Part shown: piece after piece, positions 40,886 through 48,497 of the stretch | Layout of the letters: every line of letters begins with the position of its first letter | Numbering within the stretch: position 1 is the first letter of the stretch | Assembly: GCA_030692925.1 (NCBI GenBank) | Contig: JAUYBY010000013.1 | Span: 1 to 57,285, forward strand | Length of the DNA: 57,285 nt | Origin: Candidatus Zixiibacteriota bacterium | Lineage (GTDB): Bacteria; Zixibacteria; MSB-5A5; RBG-16-43-9 | Reading direction: 5' to 3' | The notes under the pieces: model-generated | The model's database searches: none | Told to the model about the DNA's origin: nothing | Seen by the model: the letters and a program-made list of their open reading frames with translations, nothing else | Position numbers and translations under genes: made by a program

Positions 40886-41400
40886 ATAAATATTAACAAA
40901 AAAATGACGGATGACTGATAACGAATGACGGATAAAAGAAAAGGAAAACGAAAGATGGAAGAAGGAAGATGAGAAAATAAAAAAATGATGGATAACTGAT
41001 GTCGAATAACGAATAAAAAACTGTAACGTTGCCACTCACGTGGCGGCGAAAGAGCTTATTTCCCCTCCCTGGATGGGAGGGGGATTAAGGGGAGGGAGAA
41101 ATCGTTTGCCGCTTACCCCTCTCCCTCTCACACAAGCCGTTAAAAGCCTTACGGCTCGTAGAGGGGAGAGGGATTGATTTGGTAGCCGCAGACTTCAGTC
41201 TGCGTTCGTTTCAAACTCATCCCCTGGCCCCTTCTCTTAGGAAGAGAAGGGGTGAAAGTCCCTCTCTTTTTAAGAGAGGCCTGCCCCGCCAACGGCGGGG
41301 GATTCAGGGTGAGTTCGTAATGTGATATTATTTTACCTATCATCATTGATCCTTAGTAGCCGTAGACTTTAGTCTACGTCACGCCCAAATGGTCAGCTAC
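40886..41400. repeat. Repeat-dense intergenic region between divergent K+ and hut genes
   Basis: About 500 bases without a gene. 40900-41020 holds degenerate units of GATGACTGATAACGAATGACG type. 41062-41172 holds CCCTCCCTGGATGGGAGGG and a CCCCTCTCCCTCTC...GAGGGGAGAGGG pair enclosing AGCCGT/ACGGCT. 41182-41204 is GTAGCCGCAGACT-TC-AGTCTGCG. 41228-41300 holds CCCCTTCTC/GAGAAGGGG, CCTCTCTT/AAGAGAGG and CCCCGCC/GGCGGGG. 41356-41400 has GTAGC/GCTAC arms around CGTAGACT-TT-AGTCTACG. Confidence 0.75.
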
Positions 41401-41534
41401 CTGTAATGAGAGAAATTATCCTGCCACCTGCATCCCTGCTGAAAGAACCGCGGTATGCCCCTAATAAATTGAGAAATTCTTTGTTTGTCAACAGGGAAAG
41501 TGTTCTTGACCTGATAGATTATATCCAGATACTG

Positions 41535-41562
41535 GTAGGGGCTCCAGATTTTGAACTCCTAC
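41535..41562. repeat. Diverged GTAGGGGC palindromic element upstream of hutU
   Basis: GTAGGGGCTCCAGA / TTTTGAACTCCTAC: arms still complementary at the ends, core eroded. Confidence 0.55.
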
Positions 41563-41576
41563 AAATTCTATTTTTG

Positions 41577-41605
41577 TTGACATCTATTAAATCAAGACTT
41601 AATTT
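41577..41605 (+). promoter_or_regulatory. Promoter of hutU
   Basis: TTGACA (41577-41582), 17-nt spacer, TAATTT (41600-41605), about 50 bases before the hutU ATG. Confidence 0.6.
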
Positions 41606-41656
41606 GACTTTTGTGGATTTTTATTTAGACTTTGATTTTTCAGACTGGAGGTTTTT

Positions 41657-43312
41657 ATGGAATACAGACCGGTAAAAGCCCCTCGAGGAACAAGCCTTTC
41701 CTGTAAAGGATGGCACCAGGAGGCGGCTTTGAGGATGCTTCAGAATAACTTAGATGAGGAGGTGGCGGAAAAGCCTCAGGAGCTGATTATCTACGGTGGA
41801 AGTGGCAAAGCTGCCCGGAACTGGGAATCTTATTATGCGATTGTGGAAGCTCTGAAAAATCTGGAGGGTGATGAAACTCTCTTAGTTCAATCCGGCAAGC
41901 CGGTAGGGATTTTCAAAACTCATTCCTATGCTCCGAGGGTTTTGATTTCAAATTCAATGATGGTGCCTGCCTGGGCTAACTGGGAGAAGTTCAGAGAGCT
42001 GGAAAAGTTGGGTCTGATTATGTTTGGGCAGATGACTGCAGGCTCCTGGATTTATATAGGAACTCAAGGGATTTTGCAGGGGACTTATGAGACTTTTGCC
42101 TCAGTTGCAAAAAAACATTTCGGCGGAGATTTGAAAGGGAAATTTATCCTGACCGGTGGAATGGGAGGTATGGGCGGGGCTCAGCCTTTAGCAGTTACGA
42201 TGAATGGTGGTGCGGTTCTCTGTGTGGAGGTGGATAAAGAGAGGATCGAAAGGAGGCTATCCAAGGGTTACTGCGACAAAATGGTCGAGAGTCTGGATGA
42301 GGCTTTAGAGATTGTTTTAAAAGCGAAAAACAAAGGGAAGGCAATCTCTATAGGTTTGGTAGCTAACTGTGCAGATACTCACCCTGAAATTTTAAAGAGA
42401 GGGATAATTCCAGATATCGTTACTGACCAGACCAGTGCGCATGATGAGCTTAACGGGTATGTGCCTGCAGGTATTCCTTATGAGGTGGCATTGAGTCTGA
42501 GAAAAGAAGATCCAGAGGAATATATCAAAAGGTCGATGGAGTCGATTGCCAGACATGTTCAGGCGATGTTGGGGTTTTTGAAAGCTGGCTCCATAGTTTT
42601 CGATTACGGCAATAATATCCGGGGTCAGGCAAAAAAAGCTGGGGTGGGGGATGCGTTTGACTTTCCGGGATTTGTAGCGGCTTATATCAGGCCTCTGTTC
42701 TGCCTGGGCAAAGGACCTTTCAGGTGGGTAGCATTGTCCGGAGACCCTGAGGATATAAAAATCACGGACAAAGTGGTTTTACGTGAGTTTAAAGAAGATG
42801 AGCCTTTGTGCAGATGGATAAAATTAGCCTCAAAAAAGGTTCAATTCCAGGGACTGCCTGCAAGAATCTGCTGGCTGGGCTATGGAGAAAGAGCACATTT
42901 CGGGGGGATTATCAACTCGCTGGTAAAAAGGGGAAGGATAAAAGCCCCGGTAGTTATCGGCAGAGACCATCTCGATTGTGGCTCGGTCGCATCACCTTAC
43001 AGGGAAACCGAAGGGATGAAAGACGGCTCAGATGTGATTGCAGACTGGCCTATCCTAAACGGGCTTCTGAATGCAGTCTCAGGTGCTTCCTGGGTTTCAG
43101 TTCATCACGGAGGTGGAGTGGGAATAGGAAATTCGATTCATGCAGGGATGGTAATTGTCGCAGACGGTTCCAAGGAAATGAAATTGAGATTGGAAAGAGT
43201 GCTGACGAATGACCCTGGGATTGGAGTTGCCAGGCATGCAGATGCTGGTTATGAGGAGGCAATCAAGGTGGCAAAGGAAAAAGGGATAAAGATACCGATG
43301 CTGAAAGAATAA
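41657..43312 (+). CDS. hutU: Urocanate hydratase
   Basis: 551 residues, the usual length. Motifs: [36 protein letters not shown], the glycine-rich NAD site [34 protein letters not shown], the Cys-containing [16 protein letters not shown] and [18 protein letters not shown]. It converts urocanate to imidazolone propionate with NAD+ as electrophile, step 2 of histidine breakdown. GGAGG lies 6 bases before the ATG. hutI follows after 138 bases of repeats; hutH is not in the window. Confidence 0.97.
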   Translation: MEYRPVKAPRGTSLSCKGWHQEAALRMLQNNLDEEVAEKPQELIIYGGSGKAARNWESYYAIVEALKNLEGDETLLVQSGKPVGIFKTHSYAPRVLISNSMMVPAWANWEKFRELEKLGLIMFGQMTAGSWIYIGTQGILQGTYETFASVAKKHFGGDLKGKFILTGGMGGMGGAQPLAVTMNGGAVLCVEVDKERIERRLSKGYCDKMVESLDEALEIVLKAKNKGKAISIGLVANCADTHPEILKRGIIPDIVTDQTSAHDELNGYVPAGIPYEVALSLRKEDPEEYIKRSMESIARHVQAMLGFLKAGSIVFDYGNNIRGQAKKAGVGDAFDFPGFVAAYIRPLFCLGKGPFRWVALSGDPEDIKITDKVVLREFKEDEPLCRWIKLASKKVQFQGLPARICWLGYGERAHFGGIINSLVKRGRIKAPVVIGRDHLDCGSVASPYRETEGMKDGSDVIADWPILNGLLNAVSGASWVSVHHGGGVGIGNSIHAGMVIVADGSKEMKLRLERVLTNDPGIGVARHADAGYEEAIKVAKEKGIKIPMLKE

Positions 43313-43314
43313 AA

Positions 43315-43424
43315 GTTAGAAGTGAGACGGAAGACGAGATTGTAGTTGCTCGATTTATCGAGCTAAAATATTTGGTAAGCAAATAAATCCTGTCGGGTCA
43401 GTCCGCCTGCGGCGGACGACAGGC
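43315..43424. repeat. Three repeat pieces between hutU and hutI
   Basis: 43315-43340 is GTTAGAAGTGAGACG-type sequence also found at 51321-51345. 43342-43363 is half of the GTAGTTG element (GCTCGAT-TT-ATCGAGC). 43389-43424 is CCTGTCG...CGACAGG enclosing GTCCGCC-TGC-GGCGGAC. Confidence 0.7.
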
Positions 43425-43450
43425 ACTTATGAAAGACGTTAAACGAAAAA

Positions 43451-44710
43451 ATGAAAAAAGCTACTCTTCTGATTAAAAACGCAAAACAGCTTTTGACTCT
43501 ATCCTCAAATAAAAAAGGTCCTCGCAACGGGAAGGAAATGGAGGATTTGGGGCTGATTGAGGATGGGGTGGTTGCGGTTTCAGGTAAAAAAATTGTTGCG
43601 GTTGGGAAGACCAAAGATGTTCTGGTGAAGATCAAAATAGACCGGAAGACAAAAGTCATCAATGCCCAGGATAAGGTTGTCCTACCCGGTTTTGTGGATT
43701 GTCACACTCATCCGGTTTTTGGAGCGACCAGAGAAGAGGAGTTTGAGTTAAGGATAAAAGGGAAAAGTTATGAGGAGATTGCCCAGGCAGGTGGCGGGAT
43801 CAGGTCAAGCGTCAGGTCTGTGCGACAGTTGTCAAAAGATGAGTTGATAAGATTAGCTTTGCCACGTCTGGACAGATTTTTATCTTATGGCACTACCACA
43901 ATTGAGGCAAAATCCGGGTACGGTCTTTCTCTGAAGGACGAGATAAAAATTCTGGAGGTGATTAAAAAGTTAAATCAGATTCATCCTCTGAGTTTGATCC
44001 CTACTTTCTTGGGGGCACATGAGATCCCAGATGAATATAGAGAAAAAAGACAGGAATATATCGATTTACTGATTAAACAGATGATTCCAGAAGTTGCTAA
44101 AAGGAAATTGGCTTTGTTCTGTGACGTTTTCTGCGAAAAAGGTGTCTTCAACATAGACGAGTCAAGAAAAATCTTAGAGACGGCTAAAAGCTATGGGCTA
44201 AAGCCAAAACTTCACGCTGATCAATTGATTTCTTTCGGTGGGTCAGAATTAGCCGCAGAGCTTAAGGCTGTTTCTGCTGACCATTTAGAGTTTATCTCTG
44301 ATTCAGGCATTGAGAAGATGAAACAGTCTGGCACGACTGCGGTCTTATTGCCAGGTGCAGTTTTCGGATTGGGTAAAGATAATTACCCTCCGGCACGTAA
44401 AATGATTGATATGGGTTTACAGATTGCCCTGGCAACAGATTTTAATCCGGGCAGCTCTTTTACAGAATCTATGCCAATGATTTTGAGCTTAGCCTGTTTG
44501 AGGATGAAACTAACTCCGGCTGAAGCGATTACTGCGGCAACTATTAATTCAGCTTATGCCATAGATAAAGGAGATTCGATTGGCAGTCTGGAACCAGGTA
44601 AGAAGGCGGATATAGTTATCTGGGATGTGAAAAATTATAAAGAGATATCGTATCACTACGGAGTTAATTTGGTGGATAAGGTCATCAAAAATGGTGAGGT
44701 AATCAGATGA
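43451..44710 (+). CDS. hutI: Imidazolonepropionase
   Basis: 419 residues. Amidohydrolase motifs: VVLPGFVDCHTHPVFGATRE (metal His pair), GGGIRSSVRSVR, TTIEAKSGYGLSLKDE, TFLGAHEIPDEY, KLHADQL, AVSADHLEF and LATDFNPGSS. It hydrolyses imidazolone propionate to formiminoglutamate, step 3 of histidine degradation, right after HutU. No clear Shine-Dalgarno. Its stop overlaps the lptE-like start by ATGA, joining a catabolic gene to an envelope gene in one translational chain. Confidence 0.97.
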   Translation: MKKATLLIKNAKQLLTLSSNKKGPRNGKEMEDLGLIEDGVVAVSGKKIVAVGKTKDVLVKIKIDRKTKVINAQDKVVLPGFVDCHTHPVFGATREEEFELRIKGKSYEEIAQAGGGIRSSVRSVRQLSKDELIRLALPRLDRFLSYGTTTIEAKSGYGLSLKDEIKILEVIKKLNQIHPLSLIPTFLGAHEIPDEYREKRQEYIDLLIKQMIPEVAKRKLALFCDVFCEKGVFNIDESRKILETAKSYGLKPKLHADQLISFGGSELAAELKAVSADHLEFISDSGIEKMKQSGTTAVLLPGAVFGLGKDNYPPARKMIDMGLQIALATDFNPGSSFTESMPMILSLACLRMKLTPAEAITAATINSAYAIDKGDSIGSLEPGKKADIVIWDVKNYKEISYHYGVNLVDKVIKNGEVIR

Positions 44711-45216
44711 GCAGATGGATTCTGAGTTTTCGACTCATCTCCCTATTTGCTGTCTACTGTCTACTGTCTACTTTTTCCTCCTGTGGACCTTATTCTTTCA
44801 CCGGCGCAGGCTTGCCCGGCATCAAGACCATCGCCATCCCTTTATTTGAAAACCAAACCGAGGAATATGGGATCAGAGAGGAATTGACGAACAAGTTAGT
44901 CCTGGCTTTTGTGCAGGATAATACCCTAAAAGTAGCTAACGAGCGGATCGCGGATGCAGTTCTCCGGGGGACCATCCTGAAATATCAAAAGGAAGCTTAC
45001 ACTTTTGATGAAAACGAGAACGTGAAGGAATATATTGCCAGAATCTATGTGAAGATAACAGTCGAGGACAAGAAGCATAACAAGAATATTTGGGAAGAAG
45101 AAAACCTTCAGGGCTGGGGAACCTTCTCCGCTGATTCGTCTGAAGCCTATGGGAAATCCAAGGCGATTGATAAACTGACTGAGGATATTGTGAACAGGAC
45201 GGTGAAAGGGTGGTAG
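44707..45216 (+). CDS. lptE: LptE-like LPS-assembly lipoprotein
   Basis: 169 residues. Signal peptide and lipobox LSTFSSC (Cys at about 27), then GPYSFTGAGLPGIKTIAIPL, FENQTEEYGIREELTNKLVL, a VLRGTILKYQKEAY strand and KAIDKLTEDIVNRTVKGW. This is the LptE pattern found in many diderm phyla. LptE plugs the LptD barrel for LPS insertion. The signal peptide region contains three direct copies of TGTCTAC (44751-44771), a 7-base unit whose copy-number change would shift the frame. Confidence 0.82.
   Translation: MSRWILSFRLISLFAVYCLLSTFSSCGPYSFTGAGLPGIKTIAIPLFENQTEEYGIREELTNKLVLAFVQDNTLKVANERIADAVLRGTILKYQKEAYTFDENENVKEYIARIYVKITVEDKKHNKNIWEEENLQGWGTFSADSSEAYGKSKAIDKLTEDIVNRTVKGW
44751..44771 (+). 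repeat. Tandem heptamer TGTCTAC x3 inside the lptE signal sequence
   Basis: Three perfect copies in a row, in the codons for VYCLLST. Unit length is not a multiple of three. Confidence 0.9.
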
Positions 45217-45230
45217 ATGTAAGTTGAAAA

Positions 45231-45292
45231 GGTGATAGGTAATAGGTAGTAGGTAATAGGTTTTTCCCTACCTCCTACCACCTACGACCTAT
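45231..45292. repeat. Inverted array of TAGGTRR units after lptE
   Basis: Left half GATAGGTAATAGGTAGTAGG, right half CCTACCTCCTACCACCTACG; the halves are roughly complementary and could fold into a long imperfect hairpin. Confidence 0.65.
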
Positions 45293-45306
45293 TTTCAGGA
45301 AAATTA

Positions 45307-45335
45307 TTGACAAATAAAAAGAGGTGTAGTAGATT
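45307..45335 (+). promoter_or_regulatory. Promoter of the PorV-like gene
   Basis: TTGACA (45307-45312), 17-nt spacer, TAGATT (45330-45335), 33 bases before the ATG. Confidence 0.6.
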
Positions 45336-45367
45336 TCGACCAAGACAAAGTTCAAAGCGAGGAGAAA

Positions 45368-46315
45368 ATGAGAAAAAAGACAATCCTTTCAGGAATAGGA
45401 ATATTTTTATTATTGCTTACTTCAACTATCTGGGGAGCAAACTCCAAAGTCGGAACTACTGCCTACCCTTTTTTGAAGATCGGGGTTGGGGCAAGAGCCA
45501 GTGCAATGGGGGGGGCTTTCGTGGGGTTATCGGATGATGAATCGGCCCTGTATTTCAATCCGGCGGGCCTTTTACAGTTGAAAGGCAGGCATTTTATCAC
45601 CTATTATAACAATTATGTAACTGACATCCAGTCCGGATTTGTGGGTTATATCCATCCCTATTCAGAGAAGGCAACCCTGGGTTTGTCTATAAATTATTTC
45701 AACTACGGTTCAATGGAGCAAACTGATAACCTAGGCAAGAGCCTGGGGACCTTTGGAGCTGCTGATTTATCTTTTGCCTTCTCCTATGCCAGAAAGATTA
45801 AACCCCGATTCGACCTGGGGGCTAATGTCAAGTTCATCGTTGAGAGCGAGGGTGCTCAAAATCATTCCTCAGATGCCTTAGCCTTAGACTTGGGTGGATT
45901 CTACCAGCACAAAGACGAGCGGACCAGATTCGGAGCAGTAGTGCATAACTTAGGTTTCCAGCTTAAAGGGTTTTCCTCCAGCCATAAAGACCCTCTTCCC
46001 ACAGTGGTGAAATTAGGAATCTCGCACAACCTGAAGGAGGTGCCGCTCTTAGTGACTGGGGACGTATCCGTACCGTTTGACAACGACGTCTATTTCAGCC
46101 TGGGAGGAGAGTTGACCTATTTAAAGCCTCTTTTCCTGCGAGTGGGCTGGACCTCTTTTGGGGAAAACTACAAGACCGGTTTGGATAAGGATAAGTGGGC
46201 TGGCGTTTCTTTTGGCTTTGGGATTAACTGGAAAAAATATAAATTTGATTATGCTTTTTCCTCCTACGGGGATTTAGGAGGGGTTCACAGGGTAACCATA
46301 GCCGGGGGGATATAA
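45368..46315 (+). CDS. PorV/PorQ-like outer-membrane protein
   Basis: 315 residues. Signal peptide (TILSGIGIFLLLLTSTIWG), then the PorV/PorQ (UPF0164) hallmark FLKIGVGARASAMGGAFVGL and DDESALYFNPAGL. Barrel strands follow (TLGLSINYFNYGSM, LGANVKFIVES, FGAVVHNLGFQL). It ends with FDYAFSSYGDLGGVHRVTIA, the usual C-terminal barrel strand. PorV-type proteins belong to the FadL-like superfamily and serve type IX secretion in Bacteroidetes; elsewhere their role is unknown. GAGGAGA precedes the ATG. Confidence 0.85.
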   Translation: MRKKTILSGIGIFLLLLTSTIWGANSKVGTTAYPFLKIGVGARASAMGGAFVGLSDDESALYFNPAGLLQLKGRHFITYYNNYVTDIQSGFVGYIHPYSEKATLGLSINYFNYGSMEQTDNLGKSLGTFGAADLSFAFSYARKIKPRFDLGANVKFIVESEGAQNHSSDALALDLGGFYQHKDERTRFGAVVHNLGFQLKGFSSSHKDPLPTVVKLGISHNLKEVPLLVTGDVSVPFDNDVYFSLGGELTYLKPLFLRVGWTSFGENYKTGLDKDKWAGVSFGFGINWKKYKFDYAFSSYGDLGGVHRVTIAGGI

Positions 46316-46340
46316 ACCTTCATATTAAGGAGGGGAAAAG

Positions 46341-46598
46341 ATGCCAGAAGAGGAGATAGGAAAAGTAGCCAGCTATTTTTCCAAGATCGGCGTGGCAGCG
46401 ATAGACATCACCAAAGGGGTTTTGAAAGTGGGCGATAAAATCCATATCAAGGGACACACCACAGATATTGAGCAGGATGTCGATTCGATTCAGATCGAGC
46501 ACCAGAGCGTGCCAGAGGCAAAGCCCGGGGATTCGATCGGGATAAAAGTGAAGGACAGGGTCAGGGACCACGACATCGTCTACAAGGTGCTGCCTTAA
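46341..46598 (+). CDS. Stand-alone EF-Tu domain-II-like protein
   Basis: 85 residues. EEEIGKVASYFSKIGVAAID, TKGVLKVGDKIHIKGHTTDI and PEAKPGDSIGIKVKDRVRD follow the domain-II beta-barrel of translational GTPases (EF-Tu/IF2), here without a GTPase domain. Such small proteins are annotated as translation-elongation-factor-like in bacteria and archaea; function unknown. AGGAGGGG lies about 8 bases before the ATG. A GTCATTCTGA repeat follows. Confidence 0.8.
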   Translation: MPEEEIGKVASYFSKIGVAAIDITKGVLKVGDKIHIKGHTTDIEQDVDSIQIEHQSVPEAKPGDSIGIKVKDRVRDHDIVYKVLP

Positions 46599-46607
46599 CT
46601 AACAAAG

Positions 46608-46698
46608 TGTCATTCTGACCCCCGAAGGGGGGAAGAATCTGTATTCAAAGGAGGAGGATTCTTCGGTCGTCCCCTAAGGGTACTCCCTCAGAATGACA
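46608..46698. repeat. GTCATTCTGA-family repeat
   Basis: TGTCATTCTGA (46608-46618) and TCAGAATGACA (46688-46698) are perfect inverted arms. The interior carries CCCCCGAAGGGGGG and two GAAGAATCT/GATTCTTC arms. Confidence 0.85.
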
Positions 46699-46781
46699 GC
46701 GAGGGCTTTTGTAACACACCCTCAAGGTTTGCCCTACGAAAAAACCTCGGTCTTGCCTTGATTATTAAATAAGAGGTTGTT

Positions 46782-47267
46782 TTGATTAAGATTCCAGAAG
46801 GGGTATATTTCAAGGATATACCCATAGATGAAAAATACAAAAGCGCCACAACCGGACTGCTCCAGAGAATTCACACTATCTATAAAGGAATATATCAGAA
46901 ATTCGGGCAATCAGGGCTGGACCTGATCAGAGAGGTCAGCGAAACTTATGGTAAGGAGATCGCAGAGCGGGGCAAAAAAAGGGTCAAGCCGGGTGATGTC
47001 AAATCCGCAGGACTTTTCCTGATACGGGTGTTTGAGATGATCAACTGCCAGGGGGAGGTAACGGAGTTTTCAGATGATAAAATGGTAATCCGGCTTTTCA
47101 AATGCCCCTATCCTTTCGATGACCCCAAGCTGTGCGAGGCTCATACCACGATGGAGAAAACCCTGATTGAATCGCTGGGCGAAAACCTCTCCTATAAGAT
47201 TACTGAGTCTATCCCCTCAGACGGAAGGTTCTGTGAGCACGTGATCAGTCTGAAAAAAGGCGCTTGA
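46782..47267 (+). CDS. L-2-amino-thiazoline-4-carboxylic acid hydrolase-like protein
   Basis: 161 residues, TTG start with AAGAGG 5 bases upstream. The C-terminal half has a Cys/His pattern: FKCPYPFDDPKLCEAH, TMEKTLIESLGENLSYKIT and ESIPSDGRFCEHVISL. This resembles the ATC-hydrolase family (PF14196-type) by the C-P...C..H...C.H spacing. A vinyl-reductase (V4R)-like regulatory domain is an alternative. Substrate unknown; the gene stands alone between repeat clusters. Confidence 0.5.
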   Translation: MIKIPEGVYFKDIPIDEKYKSATTGLLQRIHTIYKGIYQKFGQSGLDLIREVSETYGKEIAERGKKRVKPGDVKSAGLFLIRVFEMINCQGEVTEFSDDKMVIRLFKCPYPFDDPKLCEAHTTMEKTLIESLGENLSYKITESIPSDGRFCEHVISLKKGA

Positions 47268-47579
47268 GGTTTTTTTTGCGGAAGGATGGAATTTTTGCAG
47301 GGACAGAACAGTGTTCTGTCCCTACCGCTTTTATGGTGGCACAGGCTTCCAGACCTACGGATCCGTTTCTCGGACCTGTGCAAAACAGACCAGAGGTCTG
47401 TTCCGCCTGTTTTCATCTCAAGAATTGGTAGGACAGGTTTTCAACCAGTCCAGGACAGACAAAATGTCTGTCCTACCAGCTATTTATTTTCAGAGTTTAT
47501 CCTACGGATGCAGGTGGTTGGATAAATCAAACTCTTTTATGTTTTACGCCTGCACTAATTTTCCCGTAATAATAAGAAT
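47268..47579. repeat. 312-base gap filled with palindromic elements
   Basis: 47297-47325 is GCAGGGACAGAACA / TGTTCTGTCCCTAC-type. 47339-47381 has GCACAGG / CCTGTGC arms with GGATCC inside. 47384-47402 is AACAGACC-AGA-GGTCTGTT. 47428-47476 has GTAGGAC / GTCCTAC outer arms around GGACAGACA-AA-ATGTCTGTCC. No gene is credible here. Confidence 0.8.
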
Positions 47580-48338
47580 ATGATCGATACAGTTACCTTT
47601 GACCTCTGGAATACTTTAATCTATACCTCACCGCAGGACAATCTGAAATATAAAAACAAGAGGATAGAGGGATTTCTCTCCGTGCTGAAACAGACAGGGA
47701 GAAACGTGTCCAGGGAAGAAATAGAGAAAGCCTATGATAAAAGTCTTGAGAAATATAAACCTATCAGGGATAGAAATGAGGATATATCTACCAGAGAACA
47801 GGTTCAGATAATCCTGGAGTGCTTGGGGAATTCTGAGTTTCAAGATTTGGCTGAGGATGTCTTAAGTGAGTTAGAGAAGGTTTTAGCAAACGCAATCTTT
47901 TCAGATCTGCCAAACCTGGTAGAGAGGAGCGAAGAGACACTCAGCTACCTAGATAAAAAAAACTATAAAATAGGTCTCATCTGCAATACTGGCAGAACCC
48001 CAGGAAGAGTTTTAAGAGAGGTGCTCAGGAGAAGAAATATCATTCAGTTTTTCAGAGTTTTGACTTTTTCGGATGAACTCAAAATACGCAAACCCAATCC
48101 AGAAATTTTTCTTCATACTCTGAAGTCCCTAAATACTTCACCAACCACTGCCTTACACATAGGAGATGAACTGGAAAGCGATATCCTCGGAGCAAAAAGA
48201 TGTGGGATGAGAGCGGGATGGATTTCACCCGGCCGGGATAAGTTACAGCCTGATTTCCAACCCGAAATAAAGCCTGATTTCATTCTGCCAGACCTGGTTT
48301 CACTCAAAAATATATTAGGACGGGAAAAGTCTGCTTAA
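47580..48338 (+). CDS. HAD-superfamily hydrolase
   Basis: 252 residues. Motif I DTVTFDLWNTLIYTS (nucleophile Asp, haloacid-dehalogenase-like variant), motif II IGLICNTGRTPG, motif III Lys in LKIRKPNPEIFLHTL, motif IV ALHIGDELESDILGAKRCG. The helical cap sits between motifs I and II. It is a phosphatase or dehalogenase of unknown substrate. No ribosome-binding site precedes the ATG; the gene is flanked by repeats on the left and the phosphofructokinase promoter on the right. Confidence 0.88.
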   Translation: MIDTVTFDLWNTLIYTSPQDNLKYKNKRIEGFLSVLKQTGRNVSREEIEKAYDKSLEKYKPIRDRNEDISTREQVQIILECLGNSEFQDLAEDVLSELEKVLANAIFSDLPNLVERSEETLSYLDKKNYKIGLICNTGRTPGRVLREVLRRRNIIQFFRVLTFSDELKIRKPNPEIFLHTLKSLNTSPTTALHIGDELESDILGAKRCGMRAGWISPGRDKLQPDFQPEIKPDFILPDLVSLKNILGREKSA

Positions 48339-48399
48339 CCCCAAAGAATAACCTTACCAGTTCAATCTGCCGATATATTTTTTAGTTAGATTATTTATC

Positions 48400-48427
48400 T
48401 TGACAGCCACTGGAAAAATTTTATATT
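48400..48427 (+). promoter_or_regulatory. Promoter of the glycolytic cluster
   Basis: TTGACA (48400-48405), 16-nt spacer, TATATT (48422-48427). Confidence 0.75.
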
Positions 48428-48452
48428 AAAATTCCAATTTTTTCGAAAGGCT

Positions 48453-48475
48453 CGAATCTGCTAAAGGCGGATTCG
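48453..48475 (+). repeat. Hairpin in the phosphofructokinase leader
   Basis: CGAATC / GATTCG stem around TGCTAAAGGCG. The same word, inverted, forms the core of the element at 36481-36517, so the leader has captured a repeat. Confidence 0.6.
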
Positions 48476-48497
48476 ACTCATAGAAAGGTGAATGAAG

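Noticed and set aside
41406..41675. 89-residue open frame overlapping the start of hutU
   Set aside because: It contains a diverged GTAGGGGC repeat and the hutU promoter, has no ribosome-binding site, and its sequence has no protein-like conservation signs.
47270..47583. Two overlapping frames of 79 and 90 residues before the HAD gene
   Set aside because: They run through four palindromic elements and contain no recognisable protein sequence.
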